Positions 25,546 to 34,387 of a DNA stretch of 64,000 bases are shown here, piece by piece. How positions within the stretch are numbered: position 1 is the first letter of the stretch; every line of letters begins with the position of its first letter. A program made the translations under genes and the position numbers. This DNA comes from Bdellovibrionales bacterium. Lineage in GTDB: Bacteria > Bdellovibrionota > Bdellovibrionia > Bdellovibrionales > JAMPXM01. The stretch covers positions 372,001-436,000 of the forward strand of contig JADJOF010000004.1 of assembly GCA_016713885.1 (NCBI GenBank). The letters run 5' to 3'. The notes under the pieces were generated by a model. The model made no database searches and was not told the origin of the DNA. It saw nothing but the letters and a program-made list of their open reading frames with translations.

Positions 25546-26223
25546 CTATCCCCCAACCTCTTCCGCCAGTACTGTGACCGGTGCCCCATCCGCACCTACG
25601 ACCCTTAGCGGTGACACAATAACCGTCTTGGGAGAGCACTTCAATCTCGCCAAAGCCATGTCCTCGAGAGGCAACAGTGGTGCTCCTCGGCCAGTCTCGG
25701 TAAGAAAAGCCTGATGAGCCAAACGGCCAAGCGAACGATTCTGATAGCTTGTTACCGATAAGAAATCGAACCCAATAACACGTAGATTGGGCCTATTCTC
25801 ACGTAGCCACGACCCCAATTCGGGAGCTAACCCCGGATTGTTTTCCCAGTAGTCCCTTTGGCTACGCTTTGACTCGAACCCAGTACGGAGTAAAACAATA
25901 TCAGTTTCCACTGAAATAGCTCGGGCCCATTCCTCAATGCCAATAATCTCACTATCGCTTGCCGGGCGATCGATCAGCTCAGGTCTATTAAAGATCCAGA
26001 AATCAGCTAAAAATGTATCGACCGTCGCTCCATTCTGATCAAAATGGAATGGAGCATCAACGTGTGTACCTATATGATTAGACAAGTCCCAGTGGCTTGA
26101 ATTATTTGACTCCCCCAACGTTATCGACTTCACAAGTGTCGCACTAAAGCCCGATTTGCCTCCATAGCCAGGAGTTGCTTGATCGAGCCTATGTGATAAG
26201 AATGTCCAGCTTCCCACTCTCAC
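25546..26223 (-). CDS. Cyclase-family (kynurenine formamidase-like) metal hydrolase
   Basis: This 225-residue protein contains the metal-binding motif HIGTHVDAPFHF at about 49-60, the HxGTHxDxPxH signature of the 'putative cyclase' family (KynB, isatin hydrolase). A later VIGFDFLSV segment follows. Members hydrolyse amides or lactams, or may cyclise. No tryptophan catabolism genes are nearby, so it most likely acts on an amide or lactone form of the operon's sugar. It lies 27 bases after the dehydrogenase gene. Confidence 0.75.
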   Translation of the reverse strand: MRVGSWTFLSHRLDQATPGYGGKSGFSATLVKSITLGESNNSSHWDLSNHIGTHVDAPFHFDQNGATVDTFLADFWIFNRPELIDRPASDSEIIGIEEWARAISVETDIVLLRTGFESKRSQRDYWENNPGLAPELGSWLRENRPNLRVIGFDFLSVTSYQNRSLGRLAHQAFLTETGRGAPLLPLEDMALARLKCSPKTVIVSPLRVVGADGAPVTVLAEEVGG

Positions 26224-26250
26224 GCACCGACCTCCTTAACGTGGTACCAC

Positions 26251-27195
26251 TTAGCAAATCTCAAAGAAATGCTCCGCCGGAAAATGTCTATTCAACCCCT
26301 CTATAGCTGCCCGCCCCATTTCTAAAACTGCTTCTCGTGTTCCTCCACCAATATGCGGCGATCCCAAAAACTGCACCAAATTCAAAAGTTCCTCATCTTC
26401 GGGTGGTTCAGTTGCGAAAACATCAAATGCTGCCGCTAAAAGATGCCCCTCAATCAAAAGCTGTTTTAGGGCGGTTTCATCAACTAATCCACCCCTTGCC
26501 GTATTGATCAAAACCGAACCCTTCTTCATTTTTTTCAATCGTTCGACATCAAGAATTCCAACCGTGCTTGAATTCAACGGCAAATGGAGCGTCACAACGT
26601 CGGCCTCTGAGAGCAACGCATCGAGTCCGACCGATATTACTCCAGTCATAGAGTAAAATTCAGGATAGTCGACAATGTCATGGACTAGAACCCGACAACC
26701 AAACGGTGCCAACAGCCGCACTAAGTCTTTTCCGACATTGCCGCAACCCAAAATACCAACCGTCTTACCAGTCAATTGAGCAGCAGGGCGGGTGCGCCAA
26801 ATTCCACGCCTTAAATCCATATTCATGGCTCCGAGTTGCCGAAGCGTTGTTAGCATAAACGTCAGTGCAAGCTCGGCGACTGAGCGTTTATTTACACCGG
26901 GAGTCCAACCCATTCTGATATCAAACCTGCGCATCGCTTCAAAATCGATTTTATCAAGACCGACACCGTACTTACCCACAACCTTCAATGACGGAAGCTG
27001 TGCCAATAGCTCTTCCGTCAAATATTCAAGGCCAATGATTGCCTTTTCTGCCCCAGCCAAAAACTCAACAAGCTCCTGACCTTTGAGCGTCCTACCAGTC
27101 TCGTTAAAACGTGACTCTGGGTAGAGCTCTAACAACTCTGCTCTCAAAGTCGAATTGCTCGAAAATGATCGCGAAGCGACTGCCACGATCTTCAC
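26251..27195 (-). CDS. D-isomer-specific 2-hydroxyacid dehydrogenase (SerA-like)
   Basis: This protein of about 314 residues has VGKYGVGLDKIDFEA, the Rossmann motif VGILGCGNVGKDLVRLL, catalytic Arg in INTARGGLVDETAL, Glu in FATEPPEDEELL and His in GSPHIGGGTREA. It would interconvert a 2-hydroxy and a 2-keto acid with NAD. GTG 27195 is chosen because it overlaps the upstream stop by four bases (GTGA); an in-frame start at 27231 is also open. In this context the substrate is probably a sugar acid, not phosphoglycerate. Confidence 0.85.
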   Translation of the reverse strand: MKIVAVASRSFSSNSTLRAELLELYPESRFNETGRTLKGQELVEFLAGAEKAIIGLEYLTEELLAQLPSLKVVGKYGVGLDKIDFEAMRRFDIRMGWTPGVNKRSVAELALTFMLTTLRQLGAMNMDLRRGIWRTRPAAQLTGKTVGILGCGNVGKDLVRLLAPFGCRVLVHDIVDYPEFYSMTGVISVGLDALLSEADVVTLHLPLNSSTVGILDVERLKKMKKGSVLINTARGGLVDETALKQLLIEGHLLAAAFDVFATEPPEDEELLNLVQFLGSPHIGGGTREAVLEMGRAAIEGLNRHFPAEHFFEIC

Positions 27196-28283
27196 GTCGC
27201 AGCTCGCATAGACCGAAGAAATATAATACATAGATCTCGAAATTCCGGGGTCGCCTCAAGTTCAACAGCCCGCACTTTCGCCAATTCATCTGGAAGGATA
27301 AGCCTCAACCGAGAACCCACATTTTTTTTGTCTTTTCCTAGAGCATCAAAAAACTCCTCTATCGGAATCGGTGTTGCCTCAAAGCCATGGTAGTTCTTCT
27401 TAAGAATCGCATGCATGGACGAATAGACCATCGAAGGAATTCCACCAGTCCGGAACGAAAGAAAATTTGCGAGGTCCATCCCCATCGTCACGGCAATACC
27501 ATGAGGGACCCTAAAATCAGTCGCGGCCTCGATTGCATGCCCAAAGCTGTGACCGTAGTTCATAATATTCCTTAGGCCTCGATCAAACTCGTCCTCTTCG
27601 ACAATACCCTTTTTAATTTCAAGAGAACGTCTAATATAAGTCGCAAGACAGTCGTCGTCGCTAAACAGTCGATCATAGTCCGCCGCTATTTTTTGAAAAC
27701 TCGCAGGACCGTCAATGATATGAACTTTCAACATTTCGCCAATCCCAGATCGGCGATCATGCACATCAAGTGTCTTTAAAACCGTAGGAGATATAAAAAC
27801 TCTCCGCGGCGGCGTATAAGTTCCAAGGAGATTCTTATATTTTCCGACATTGATCGAGCTTTTTGAACCAATACACGAATCGGCCTGAGCCAAGAGCGTC
27901 GTTGGATAAAAGTACCAATCCAACCCACGCAAGAGCGTCGCCGCCAAAAAACATGTGATGTCTTGAATTATTCCACCACCGACGGCAACTAACCGATCCC
28001 CTCGCCTGACCTTACTTTCGACTAAATGCTCGATGTAATGAGTGAATGATAAAAGGTTCTTTGCGGTCTCTGTTGCTTCAATCTCTAAAGTCGACTTGGC
28101 ATTTCCAAGAAGTCCAACGAGCTCATCTCGATAAAGCCGTGCCACACGCGCATCAACGATACAGTGGCTGTTCACAATATCGCGCTCCCCAAGGCCAACA
28201 AATGGCCGATCCATAAACTCAACAGCGTAGGGTCCAACGTGTGACGCTACAGTTAGTGAACTAAACACGAGTAAAGCCCCCAT
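27192..28283 (-). CDS. 3-Dehydroquinate-synthase-like sugar-phosphate cyclase
   Basis: This 363-residue protein aligns through the DHQS family. It has AVGGGIIQD (NAD-binding), FYPTTLLAQADSCIGSK, Lys141, KYKN with Lys150/Asn151, GEMLK with metal ligand Glu183, RNIMNYGHSFGHAIE with Arg238 and metal ligand His245, and His261. All catalytic DHQS residues I can check are present. The usual HGEAV reads HGIAV (Ile263), so it is an unusual member. It sits far from aro genes, inside a polysaccharide operon, and probably makes a carbocycle from a phosphorylated ulosonic sugar. The start overlaps the SDR gene by 23 bases; a GTG at 28268 is an alternative. Confidence 0.8.
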   Translation of the reverse strand: MGALLVFSSLTVASHVGPYAVEFMDRPFVGLGERDIVNSHCIVDARVARLYRDELVGLLGNAKSTLEIEATETAKNLLSFTHYIEHLVESKVRRGDRLVAVGGGIIQDITCFLAATLLRGLDWYFYPTTLLAQADSCIGSKSSINVGKYKNLLGTYTPPRRVFISPTVLKTLDVHDRRSGIGEMLKVHIIDGPASFQKIAADYDRLFSDDDCLATYIRRSLEIKKGIVEEDEFDRGLRNIMNYGHSFGHAIEAATDFRVPHGIAVTMGMDLANFLSFRTGGIPSMVYSSMHAILKKNYHGFEATPIPIEEFFDALGKDKKNVGSRLRLILPDELAKVRAVELEATPEFRDLCIIFLRSMRAAT

Positions 28284-28983
28284 CGATCGCGATATTTTGC
28301 CCAGTTACATAGCTGTTCTTGTCACTAACTAACCAGCTCACCAAAAATGCAATCTCTTCTGGTTGAGCAAGACGGCCGATCGGAACCTGACCAACTAGTT
28401 CAGCAATTCCGGCGTCACCAAGAACTCGTCGAGTCAACTCAGTATCAACAAAGCCCGGAGCAATACAATTGGCGAGAACGTTATACTTCCCGACCTCCGC
28501 CGCCAAAGCCACTGTCATCCCATCGAGCCCAAACTTGCTAGTCGAGTAAGACGCCCGCTGGGCGCGTGAGATTTTGCCAAAAATAGAGCTGATATTGACG
28601 ATTCGTCCCCAACCCGCCTCCTTCATTCTTGGTAAAACCGCTCGGCACAGTTGAAATGGCCGACGAACGTTGACCAGTTGAACCGAGTCGAAATCGTCAT
28701 CTGTGATACTTTCAAAAGGTGAAATGCGGTTGATGCCTGCATTATTCACCAACACGGAGATTGGAATCTCGCGAACAGATCGGATAAAGCCATCGAAAGA
28801 GGCCTCGTTTGTAAAATCAACGCTCAAATGATGATCATACGCGGCGTCTTGAGCGATATCCCCACGGCCAGTCCCAATAACATCGAAGCCATCGGCAGCC
28901 AACTGTGCGCAAATCGAACGCCCTATTCCTCTAGTCGCACCCGTCACCAATGCCGTGCGCCGCACAATGGGTGACTTTATCAA
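28261..28983 (-). CDS. FabG-like short-chain dehydrogenase
   Basis: This classical SDR of about 240 residues has ALVTGATRGIGRSI, NNAGI, the Ser of NISSIFG and the YSTSKFG catalytic YxxxK. A C-terminal YVTGQNIAIDGG follows. It would reduce or oxidise a keto group of the pathway intermediate. The start is taken as TTG 28983, which overlaps the upstream stop (TTGA) and is preceded by GGGGGCG; a TTG at 28995 is also open. Confidence 0.82.
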   Translation of the reverse strand: MIKSPIVRRTALVTGATRGIGRSICAQLAADGFDVIGTGRGDIAQDAAYDHHLSVDFTNEASFDGFIRSVREIPISVLVNNAGINRISPFESITDDDFDSVQLVNVRRPFQLCRAVLPRMKEAGWGRIVNISSIFGKISRAQRASYSTSKFGLDGMTVALAAEVGKYNVLANCIAPGFVDTELTRRVLGDAGIAELVGQVPIGRLAQPEEIAFLVSWLVSDKNSYVTGQNIAIDGGFTRV

Positions 28984-29747
28984 TAGCGCCCCCAAAAATC
29001 GTCTTCTTTCATGTGCTTCTCCACAAGCTCAATATCCGAAGGGCTGTCGACCGAAAATGACCTGCGATAAGGATATGCAGCGATACGTTGCCTAAAGCTC
29101 ATATCCAGAATGCGATTGCTGTCGCATGACTCGAGCTTCTCGAGTTCTGTTTCAGAATGTCGAGTAAACTCTTTGAGGTACCCCCAACGCCAGCCGAATA
29201 TCCCATAAATCCGCCGTGCACCATGATTGCTCGAGAACGCGCCCTTGCAATACGGTACCGGTGCCCGCGAGGTAAAAAGAACCTCGCCTTCGCCGTTGTG
29301 AACAATTTTTACCGTGTCTGGGTTTTCAAAAACCGCTCGCTCCACAATCTGCATCGCCAAAACTGTCGCTGGAATGTCCGGATGCGCCAAAAGCGGATCA
29401 ATTACGCTGGCAATCATATCAGGACGTAGCATTGGCTCATCACCCTGAACACATACCACAATATCTCTGTCGTCTAACTCTATCCCGCACTTCTCAACTG
29501 CCTCTGCCACGCGATCGAGTGCTCTCGTATGACTGCTTTTTGTCATGATAACCGGATAAGCTTTAGATTCAGAAAACTGCCTGATTTCTTCATCACAAGT
29601 GGCGACAAACAATCCATCCCACTTTTCAAACAGCTTCGCTCGTTCAAAGCAATGCTCAAGCATCGGACGCCCAAGGATTCTAACAAGCGGCTTCCCTGGG
29701 AAACGTGACGCCGCCATACGAGCAGGTACGATACCAATAACCTTCAT
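28980..29747 (-). CDS. kdsB: CMP-Kdo-synthetase-like cytidylyltransferase
   Basis: This 255-residue protein has IGIVPARMAASRFPGKPL, LFVATCDEEI, CVQGDEPMLRP and APVPYCKGAF, all characteristic of KdsB. KdsB activates 3-deoxy-ulosonic acids with CTP. The position between oxidoreductases and a cyclase suggests it activates a modified ulosonic acid rather than serving core Kdo synthesis, although housekeeping use cannot be excluded. A separate CMP-transferase (legF) is encoded at 49039. It overlaps the SDR gene by four bases. Confidence 0.85.
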   Translation of the reverse strand: MKVIGIVPARMAASRFPGKPLVRILGRPMLEHCFERAKLFEKWDGLFVATCDEEIRQFSESKAYPVIMTKSSHTRALDRVAEAVEKCGIELDDRDIVVCVQGDEPMLRPDMIASVIDPLLAHPDIPATVLAMQIVERAVFENPDTVKIVHNGEGEVLFTSRAPVPYCKGAFSSNHGARRIYGIFGWRWGYLKEFTRHSETELEKLESCDSNRILDMSFRQRIAAYPYRRSFSVDSPSDIELVEKHMKEDDFWGRY

Positions 29748-29792
29748 TGCAAAGTCCTTTCAATGTCAAAGTCGAGAACGAAACCCATGCAT

Positions 29793-30860
29793 CTACTTCT
29801 TCGGCACCAACCGAACATCTTCGGGAACTGAACAGTCTAGGGAGTAACGTCGTCTCCACCCTGAATCTGCGCAGTAGATTTTATATACCAGCTCCATCGT
29901 ACCTAACGCCTCCATAGACGAACCGTTTTCAATTGGTTTATCTGATAGAACCGCTTCGGCAAACTCGGCGATCTCGTCACGCCACGAGTTGTCCGCGTTA
30001 TAGCGTGTAGTCTTCTCAAGAGGGTCGCCCATGTCTGAATCAACTTTGTATGCAGTGGTGATCGTCTCAGCTCCATAGCTTTTTGAGCCTGACAAAATAC
30101 CAGATAAAATAATTGTTCCACGAGTAAGAGTGATCTCGAGTTGAAATCTATGTCGCCACTGAGTAGCGGACGATGTGAGCTGCGCCACAACACCCGTCTT
30201 TGTACGCATCAAAGCGTACGCATTGTCCTCAACATCGTGATTCCAATAGCTATTTGATATAAAACTATGCACTTGATCAAACTCACCCGCAAAAAGTCGA
30301 ATGAGATCAACCATGTGAATGCCCTGATCTAAAAGAATTCCGCCACCGGCAACTGAACGTTGAGTTCGCCAGTCAGATTCAAAGCTTAAAATTTTTGATT
30401 TTCCATAAACTCCACGCAAATTAATGACTGAGCCTAAGTCACCACCCCTCACAATATCCAAGGCGTCACGTACTGAATCGTGATATCGGTGGTTAAATCC
30501 ATACTTCAACTTTAGATGGGGATGGTTTCGTTCCTCTCTAATGACATTTACAATGTCTTGAAGATCGCGACCGGGCGGCTTTTCACAGAAAACATGTAAA
30601 CCATTTTGAAGACCGCTTATCGTGACTTCTGGTGCCATGTCATTCGTTAGGCAGACAAATAAAATATCAAGGTTTTCGGTAAGAAGATCACGATAGTTGG
30701 CATAATAGGGCACACCGTCTTCCAACCTCCCCTTCTCGCCAAAAACTCGGTCACAAACACCGACAGTTTCCAGGCTAGGATGTCTATCAATAAAATGTCG
30801 GCGACGTTTTCCGACTACTCCATAACCCGCAATACCAACCTTGAGCTTTTTTTTCACCAC
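29793..30860 (-). CDS. Gfo/Idh/MocA-family oxidoreductase (first of a pair)
   Basis: This 355-residue protein has the N-terminal Rossmann motif VGIAGYGVVGKRRR, the FCEKPPGRDL substrate-proximal EKP motif at about 93 and the GGILLDQGIHMVDLIR helix with its catalytic-type His. It uses NAD(H) to oxidise or reduce a sugar hydroxyl, often on C3 of a UDP- or free sugar. It abuts the next Gfo/Idh gene by a one-base overlap, so the two probably work on successive steps. Confidence 0.85.
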   Translation of the reverse strand: MVKKKLKVGIAGYGVVGKRRRHFIDRHPSLETVGVCDRVFGEKGRLEDGVPYYANYRDLLTENLDILFVCLTNDMAPEVTISGLQNGLHVFCEKPPGRDLQDIVNVIREERNHPHLKLKYGFNHRYHDSVRDALDIVRGGDLGSVINLRGVYGKSKILSFESDWRTQRSVAGGGILLDQGIHMVDLIRLFAGEFDQVHSFISNSYWNHDVEDNAYALMRTKTGVVAQLTSSATQWRHRFQLEITLTRGTIILSGILSGSKSYGAETITTAYKVDSDMGDPLEKTTRYNADNSWRDEIAEFAEAVLSDKPIENGSSMEALGTMELVYKIYCADSGWRRRYSLDCSVPEDVRLVPKK

Positions 30861-31945
30861 TATCTCCGAGCAGTACGATATAGATTAGCCAAAGCCTCAT
30901 CGGAACGCCCAAGTCGTAACGATTCATCACCCTCGCCCACAACAACCCACTCTTTTCGCTCATCCGATTGGTAGAAGGCGTTCAATAGCTCAATAGTCAA
31001 AAGACAATCTGAAGGCGTGACCGAAAACGCCTTCCCGCTTTCAAAAAACTCAACAATCTCCTTGTACAAAAGCCTATGACCATTGCCATATACACACCCT
31101 GAGAAGTCCTCACTGTGCGCGCGGCACTCCGATGGAGATGGGCTATAGACTTGAAGCTCGTTGACCGCAATACCACCAAGCTGAGCAAGACCATTTTCGC
31201 ACACAAAAGAAATCGAGGCTTCATAGTCAACGGGACGCGCCGCTGTCGTTACTTCCAACACTCCGACGGCTCCATTTTTAAACTCGATTGACGAAATAGC
31301 TGTGTCTTCGACTTCAATCGCAGCACCATATGTCCGCATCACAGAATTGACTCGACGAACTTCACCACCCAAAAAACGCAATAGATCCACATGGTGAATC
31401 CCCTGGTTCGTCAAGGCCCCGCCATCCTGGGCATACGTCCCTCGCCAAGGCGCCAAATCATAGTAACGTTGAGGACGACACCATCGCACACGCACTGAAA
31501 TAATTCTCGGTTGGCCAAGCTCGCCTGCCTCAATGCCCTGCTTCAGGCGCCTCACTGCCAAATTATGTCGATTCTGAAAAACCGGGAATATCTGTACCCC
31601 CGCCGTGGCGGCTGCGGTATATGCCTCCTTCACCTGGCTTGGCTTCATGAACGTCGGTTTTTCTACCACAACGTGCTTACCGTAAGCGCGAAGTATCTCC
31701 ATCGTATGCTCATAGTGCATACCCGATGGCGTAACGACCGCCACAATAGTAATCTCTGGATGGCGATCAAGCATTTCACGATAGTCGGAATACGATGGTA
31801 CGCCAAACTCCTTGGCGTACACCTCTGCTTTTTCTAAGACCAAGTCGCACACAGCAGTCAGTTCGACTCCCGAAATTTCTTGAATTGAGCGACAATGATG
31901 CCCAGCAATCCTGCCGCAACCGATGACCGCAACCTTTACGCTCAT
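30860..31945 (-). CDS. Gfo/Idh/MocA-family oxidoreductase (second of a pair)
   Basis: This 361-residue protein begins VAVIGCGRIAGHHCRSI and has VVEKPTFMKP and GGALTNQGIHHVDLLRFL. It is clearly of the same superfamily as its neighbour but not a recent duplicate. The PQRYYDLAPWRGTYAQDGG stretch is shared with sugar 3-dehydrogenases such as WlbA/WbpB. Its ATG overlaps the stop of the aminotransferase gene by four bases (ATGA), so oxidation and transamination are probably linked. Confidence 0.85.
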   Translation of the reverse strand: MSVKVAVIGCGRIAGHHCRSIQEISGVELTAVCDLVLEKAEVYAKEFGVPSYSDYREMLDRHPEITIVAVVTPSGMHYEHTMEILRAYGKHVVVEKPTFMKPSQVKEAYTAAATAGVQIFPVFQNRHNLAVRRLKQGIEAGELGQPRIISVRVRWCRPQRYYDLAPWRGTYAQDGGALTNQGIHHVDLLRFLGGEVRRVNSVMRTYGAAIEVEDTAISSIEFKNGAVGVLEVTTAARPVDYEASISFVCENGLAQLGGIAVNELQVYSPSPSECRAHSEDFSGCVYGNGHRLLYKEIVEFFESGKAFSVTPSDCLLTIELLNAFYQSDERKEWVVVGEGDESLRLGRSDEALANLYRTARR

Positions 31946-33137
31946 AAACTTACTTTCTTGTTTGTTTGATCATTCACGACCTTACGGATCCGATCAACGA
32001 TCGGAACAAACTCCTCAGTCGTAGTTGACGAAAAGCGGCTGTACCCAGCCAAACATGCATCACCAAAGTCCTGACGAAAAAGCACCAAAGATTCAAGCGA
32101 TGCAAAGACAGTCGGTGCGTAACTACCAAATGAAACATGCAAGAAATTTCCATGACCATTCAGAGTTCGAAAACCCAACATCTGCATCTCATTCAAAAAT
32201 AGCGTTTGCCCTCATTAAGACGATTAACAGACTCCAAGACGTCGACTTCGTGATCCAGCATCTTCTCCAAAAAGGCCACGGCAACCGTATTGACCTCATA
32301 CATCGGACGAATCTTATGAAGAAACAGGATCGTCTCCTTAGAGCCAACCGCACAACCAATACGCAGGCCTGCCAACCCCCAAGCTTTTGCAAATGTACGT
32401 GCAACAATAAGGTTGGGATAATATTTAATCAGACCTACCACCGACTTCGGGTAAAATGGATAGTAAGCTTCATCGACTAACAATATCGAACCCGTGACAG
32501 CAGTTGCCACCAACAAACGCTCCATATCCCGATCCGCAATTGTCGTTCCTGTGGGACTATCCGGATTTGGCAGACAGACAAGCTTCGGCTTTTTGTTCTC
32601 GACTAACCACAACAGTCTTTCGATGTCCAACTGAGGGCCCGACTCAGTTCGCTGGTACTCAACGCCAATTGCATTGGCACCGAAGATTTGACAGTACACG
32701 GGATACATCGCGAAGGTCGGCACGGTATGAACAACAGTATCACCCTCTGCGACAAAGGCTTCGAACGTCGAGCGGATTGCACCGTCAGAACCAGCAGTTA
32801 AAACCAACATTTCTGGATCCACGGTCATCGCCTTAGCGAGTTTTCTACATAACGGACCACTATCGGGATACGTACAAAGTACTGTCGGGTCCAGCGATGC
32901 CAGTACTCTCTGAGTAACTTTCTGCAACTCAGAATCTAAATTTTCATTCTTATCCAGCCAAAGTAGGCGAGACGATCTTGGTTTACTACTTACCCAGTCT
33001 GGTCGAACCAGCTTATCACTCTGAATCGGGATTCGAGGCAGTATTGGCGGAATCCGTGCGTCCACGATGGCCCCCTCGGCGGCTTTCATAGGCATTGGCC
33101 TAGCGAAAAAGAAATCGAAACAGTAACGACGCCCCAT
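31942..33137 (-). pseudogene. HisC-like class I/II aminotransferase, one frameshift
   Basis: Most of the enzyme (LWLDKNENLDSE, LVLTAGSDGAIRSTFEAF, CLPNPDSPTGT, the PLP-lysine region ARTFAKAWGLAGLRIG) is in one frame that stops at 32193. The C-terminal 80 residues (LNEMQMLGFRTLNGHGNF to the stop at 31942) continue in another. One T is missing in the run complementary to 32195-32199, where six would restore the frame. The family is PLP-dependent fold type I, close to histidinol-phosphate aminotransferases, unusual beside DegT-type sugar aminotransferases. The start may be an internal ATG near 33089. Confidence 0.75.
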
Positions 33138-33226
33138 TTTATTGTCAATTCAACGCGCTTTAAACAGTGATCGACGGCCAGCCAAGACGACACCGGTCGA
33201 CCCCTCGCAGCACAACATCTATAATC

Positions 33227-34237
33227 TCAAATGTTGTAGATCCCCGCCTTATACCTCGTCACGTTTGAAGACTGCGAAAACCATGCGATTGTCTCCTCAA
33301 GACCACGACGGAACCCAGAAAGGCCAGCATACCCTGGAGACCATCCAACCAACCCACGAACTTTAGTGTTATCAGCCCAGAGACGCTCTACCTCACTCTT
33401 CAACGGTCGGACACGCTGCTCATCCATCTGAATTTCGACTGTCACACCAAGGCAATCGGCAATCAACGCAACGGCGTCACCAATCGATATCTCAAAATTG
33501 CTTCCAATATTGACAACTTGGCCAATCGCGGCATCGGCTTCCGCTATGGCTAAAAAACCGCAAACAGTGTCTCGTACGTAGTTAAAGTCTCGCGTTGGGG
33601 TGACTGCTCCCATTTTTAACAAACGCGTGCCACTCAAAATCTGGGTGATAACCGTCGGAATAACCGCTCGCGCCGACTGCCGTGGTCCGTAGGTATTAAA
33701 TGGCCGCACTGTTACCACTGGTGTACCAAACGAGCAGTAGTACGAATATGCAATCTGATCTGCACCAATCTTACTTGCGGAGTAAGGAGACTGTCCCCGC
33801 AATGGGTGCTCTTCAGTGATCGGCACAAACTGTGCCGTACCATACACCTCACTAGTCGATGTATGAATGACGCGCTCTATGCCCAACTCGCGAGCAGCCT
33901 GCACGACATTGAGGGTTCCTTTCACGTTGGTGTCTACATATGCCTCCGGCGAGTGATATGAAAATGGAATCGCAATCAACGCGGCCAAGTGGAAGACCAC
34001 ATCGCAACCCATCATCGCCGATTTCACTCCATGATAATCACGAATATCGCCAGCAAAGACCTCAATTTGACTTCGTATCTCGTGTGGCGTCTCGTCCAAC
34101 CATCCCCATGAGTTAAACGAATTATAAAAAACAAATGCTTTCACACGTGCGCCGCGACGAACGAGCTCCTCTACTAGGTGTGAGCCAATGAATCCATCTG
34201 CTCCAGTAACCAACACCTTTTTATCTCGCAACGTCAT
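33227..34237 (-). CDS. legB: LegB-type NDP-GlcNAc 4,6-dehydratase
   Basis: This 336-residue SDR begins VLVTGADGFIGSHLVEELV and contains FVFYNSFNSWGWLDE, a sequence I recognise from LegB. It also has STSEVYGTAQ and the SPYSASKIGADQ catalytic YxxxK. LegB makes the 4-keto-6-deoxy intermediate (on GDP- or UDP-GlcNAc) for legionaminic acid. The remaining leg genes are at 43.5-49.8 kb on the other strand. Here legB is the first gene of the long minus-strand operon, followed 89 bases later by the aminotransferase. Confidence 0.85.
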   Translation of the reverse strand: MTLRDKKVLVTGADGFIGSHLVEELVRRGARVKAFVFYNSFNSWGWLDETPHEIRSQIEVFAGDIRDYHGVKSAMMGCDVVFHLAALIAIPFSYHSPEAYVDTNVKGTLNVVQAARELGIERVIHTSTSEVYGTAQFVPITEEHPLRGQSPYSASKIGADQIAYSYYCSFGTPVVTVRPFNTYGPRQSARAVIPTVITQILSGTRLLKMGAVTPTRDFNYVRDTVCGFLAIAEADAAIGQVVNIGSNFEISIGDAVALIADCLGVTVEIQMDEQRVRPLKSEVERLWADNTKVRGLVGWSPGYAGLSGFRRGLEETIAWFSQSSNVTRYKAGIYNI

Positions 34238-34387
34238 CGTGCCTCACTTTTGGGCAAAAAAAATGGAATGGGTAACGCTTCACGGCGTACCATGCGCGAC
34301 AGCACCGCACAACTCTTGAGTCATAGGTACTACCATGGCAAATTCGCTTATTTTGTGCTGCGTTACTTCGTCAACTAAGGATTCCGA

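Noticed and set aside
28980..29747. Housekeeping kdsB
   Set aside because: Not excluded, but its four-base coupling to an SDR and placement in a sugar-modifying operon make a dedicated role more likely. The genome outside the window would decide.
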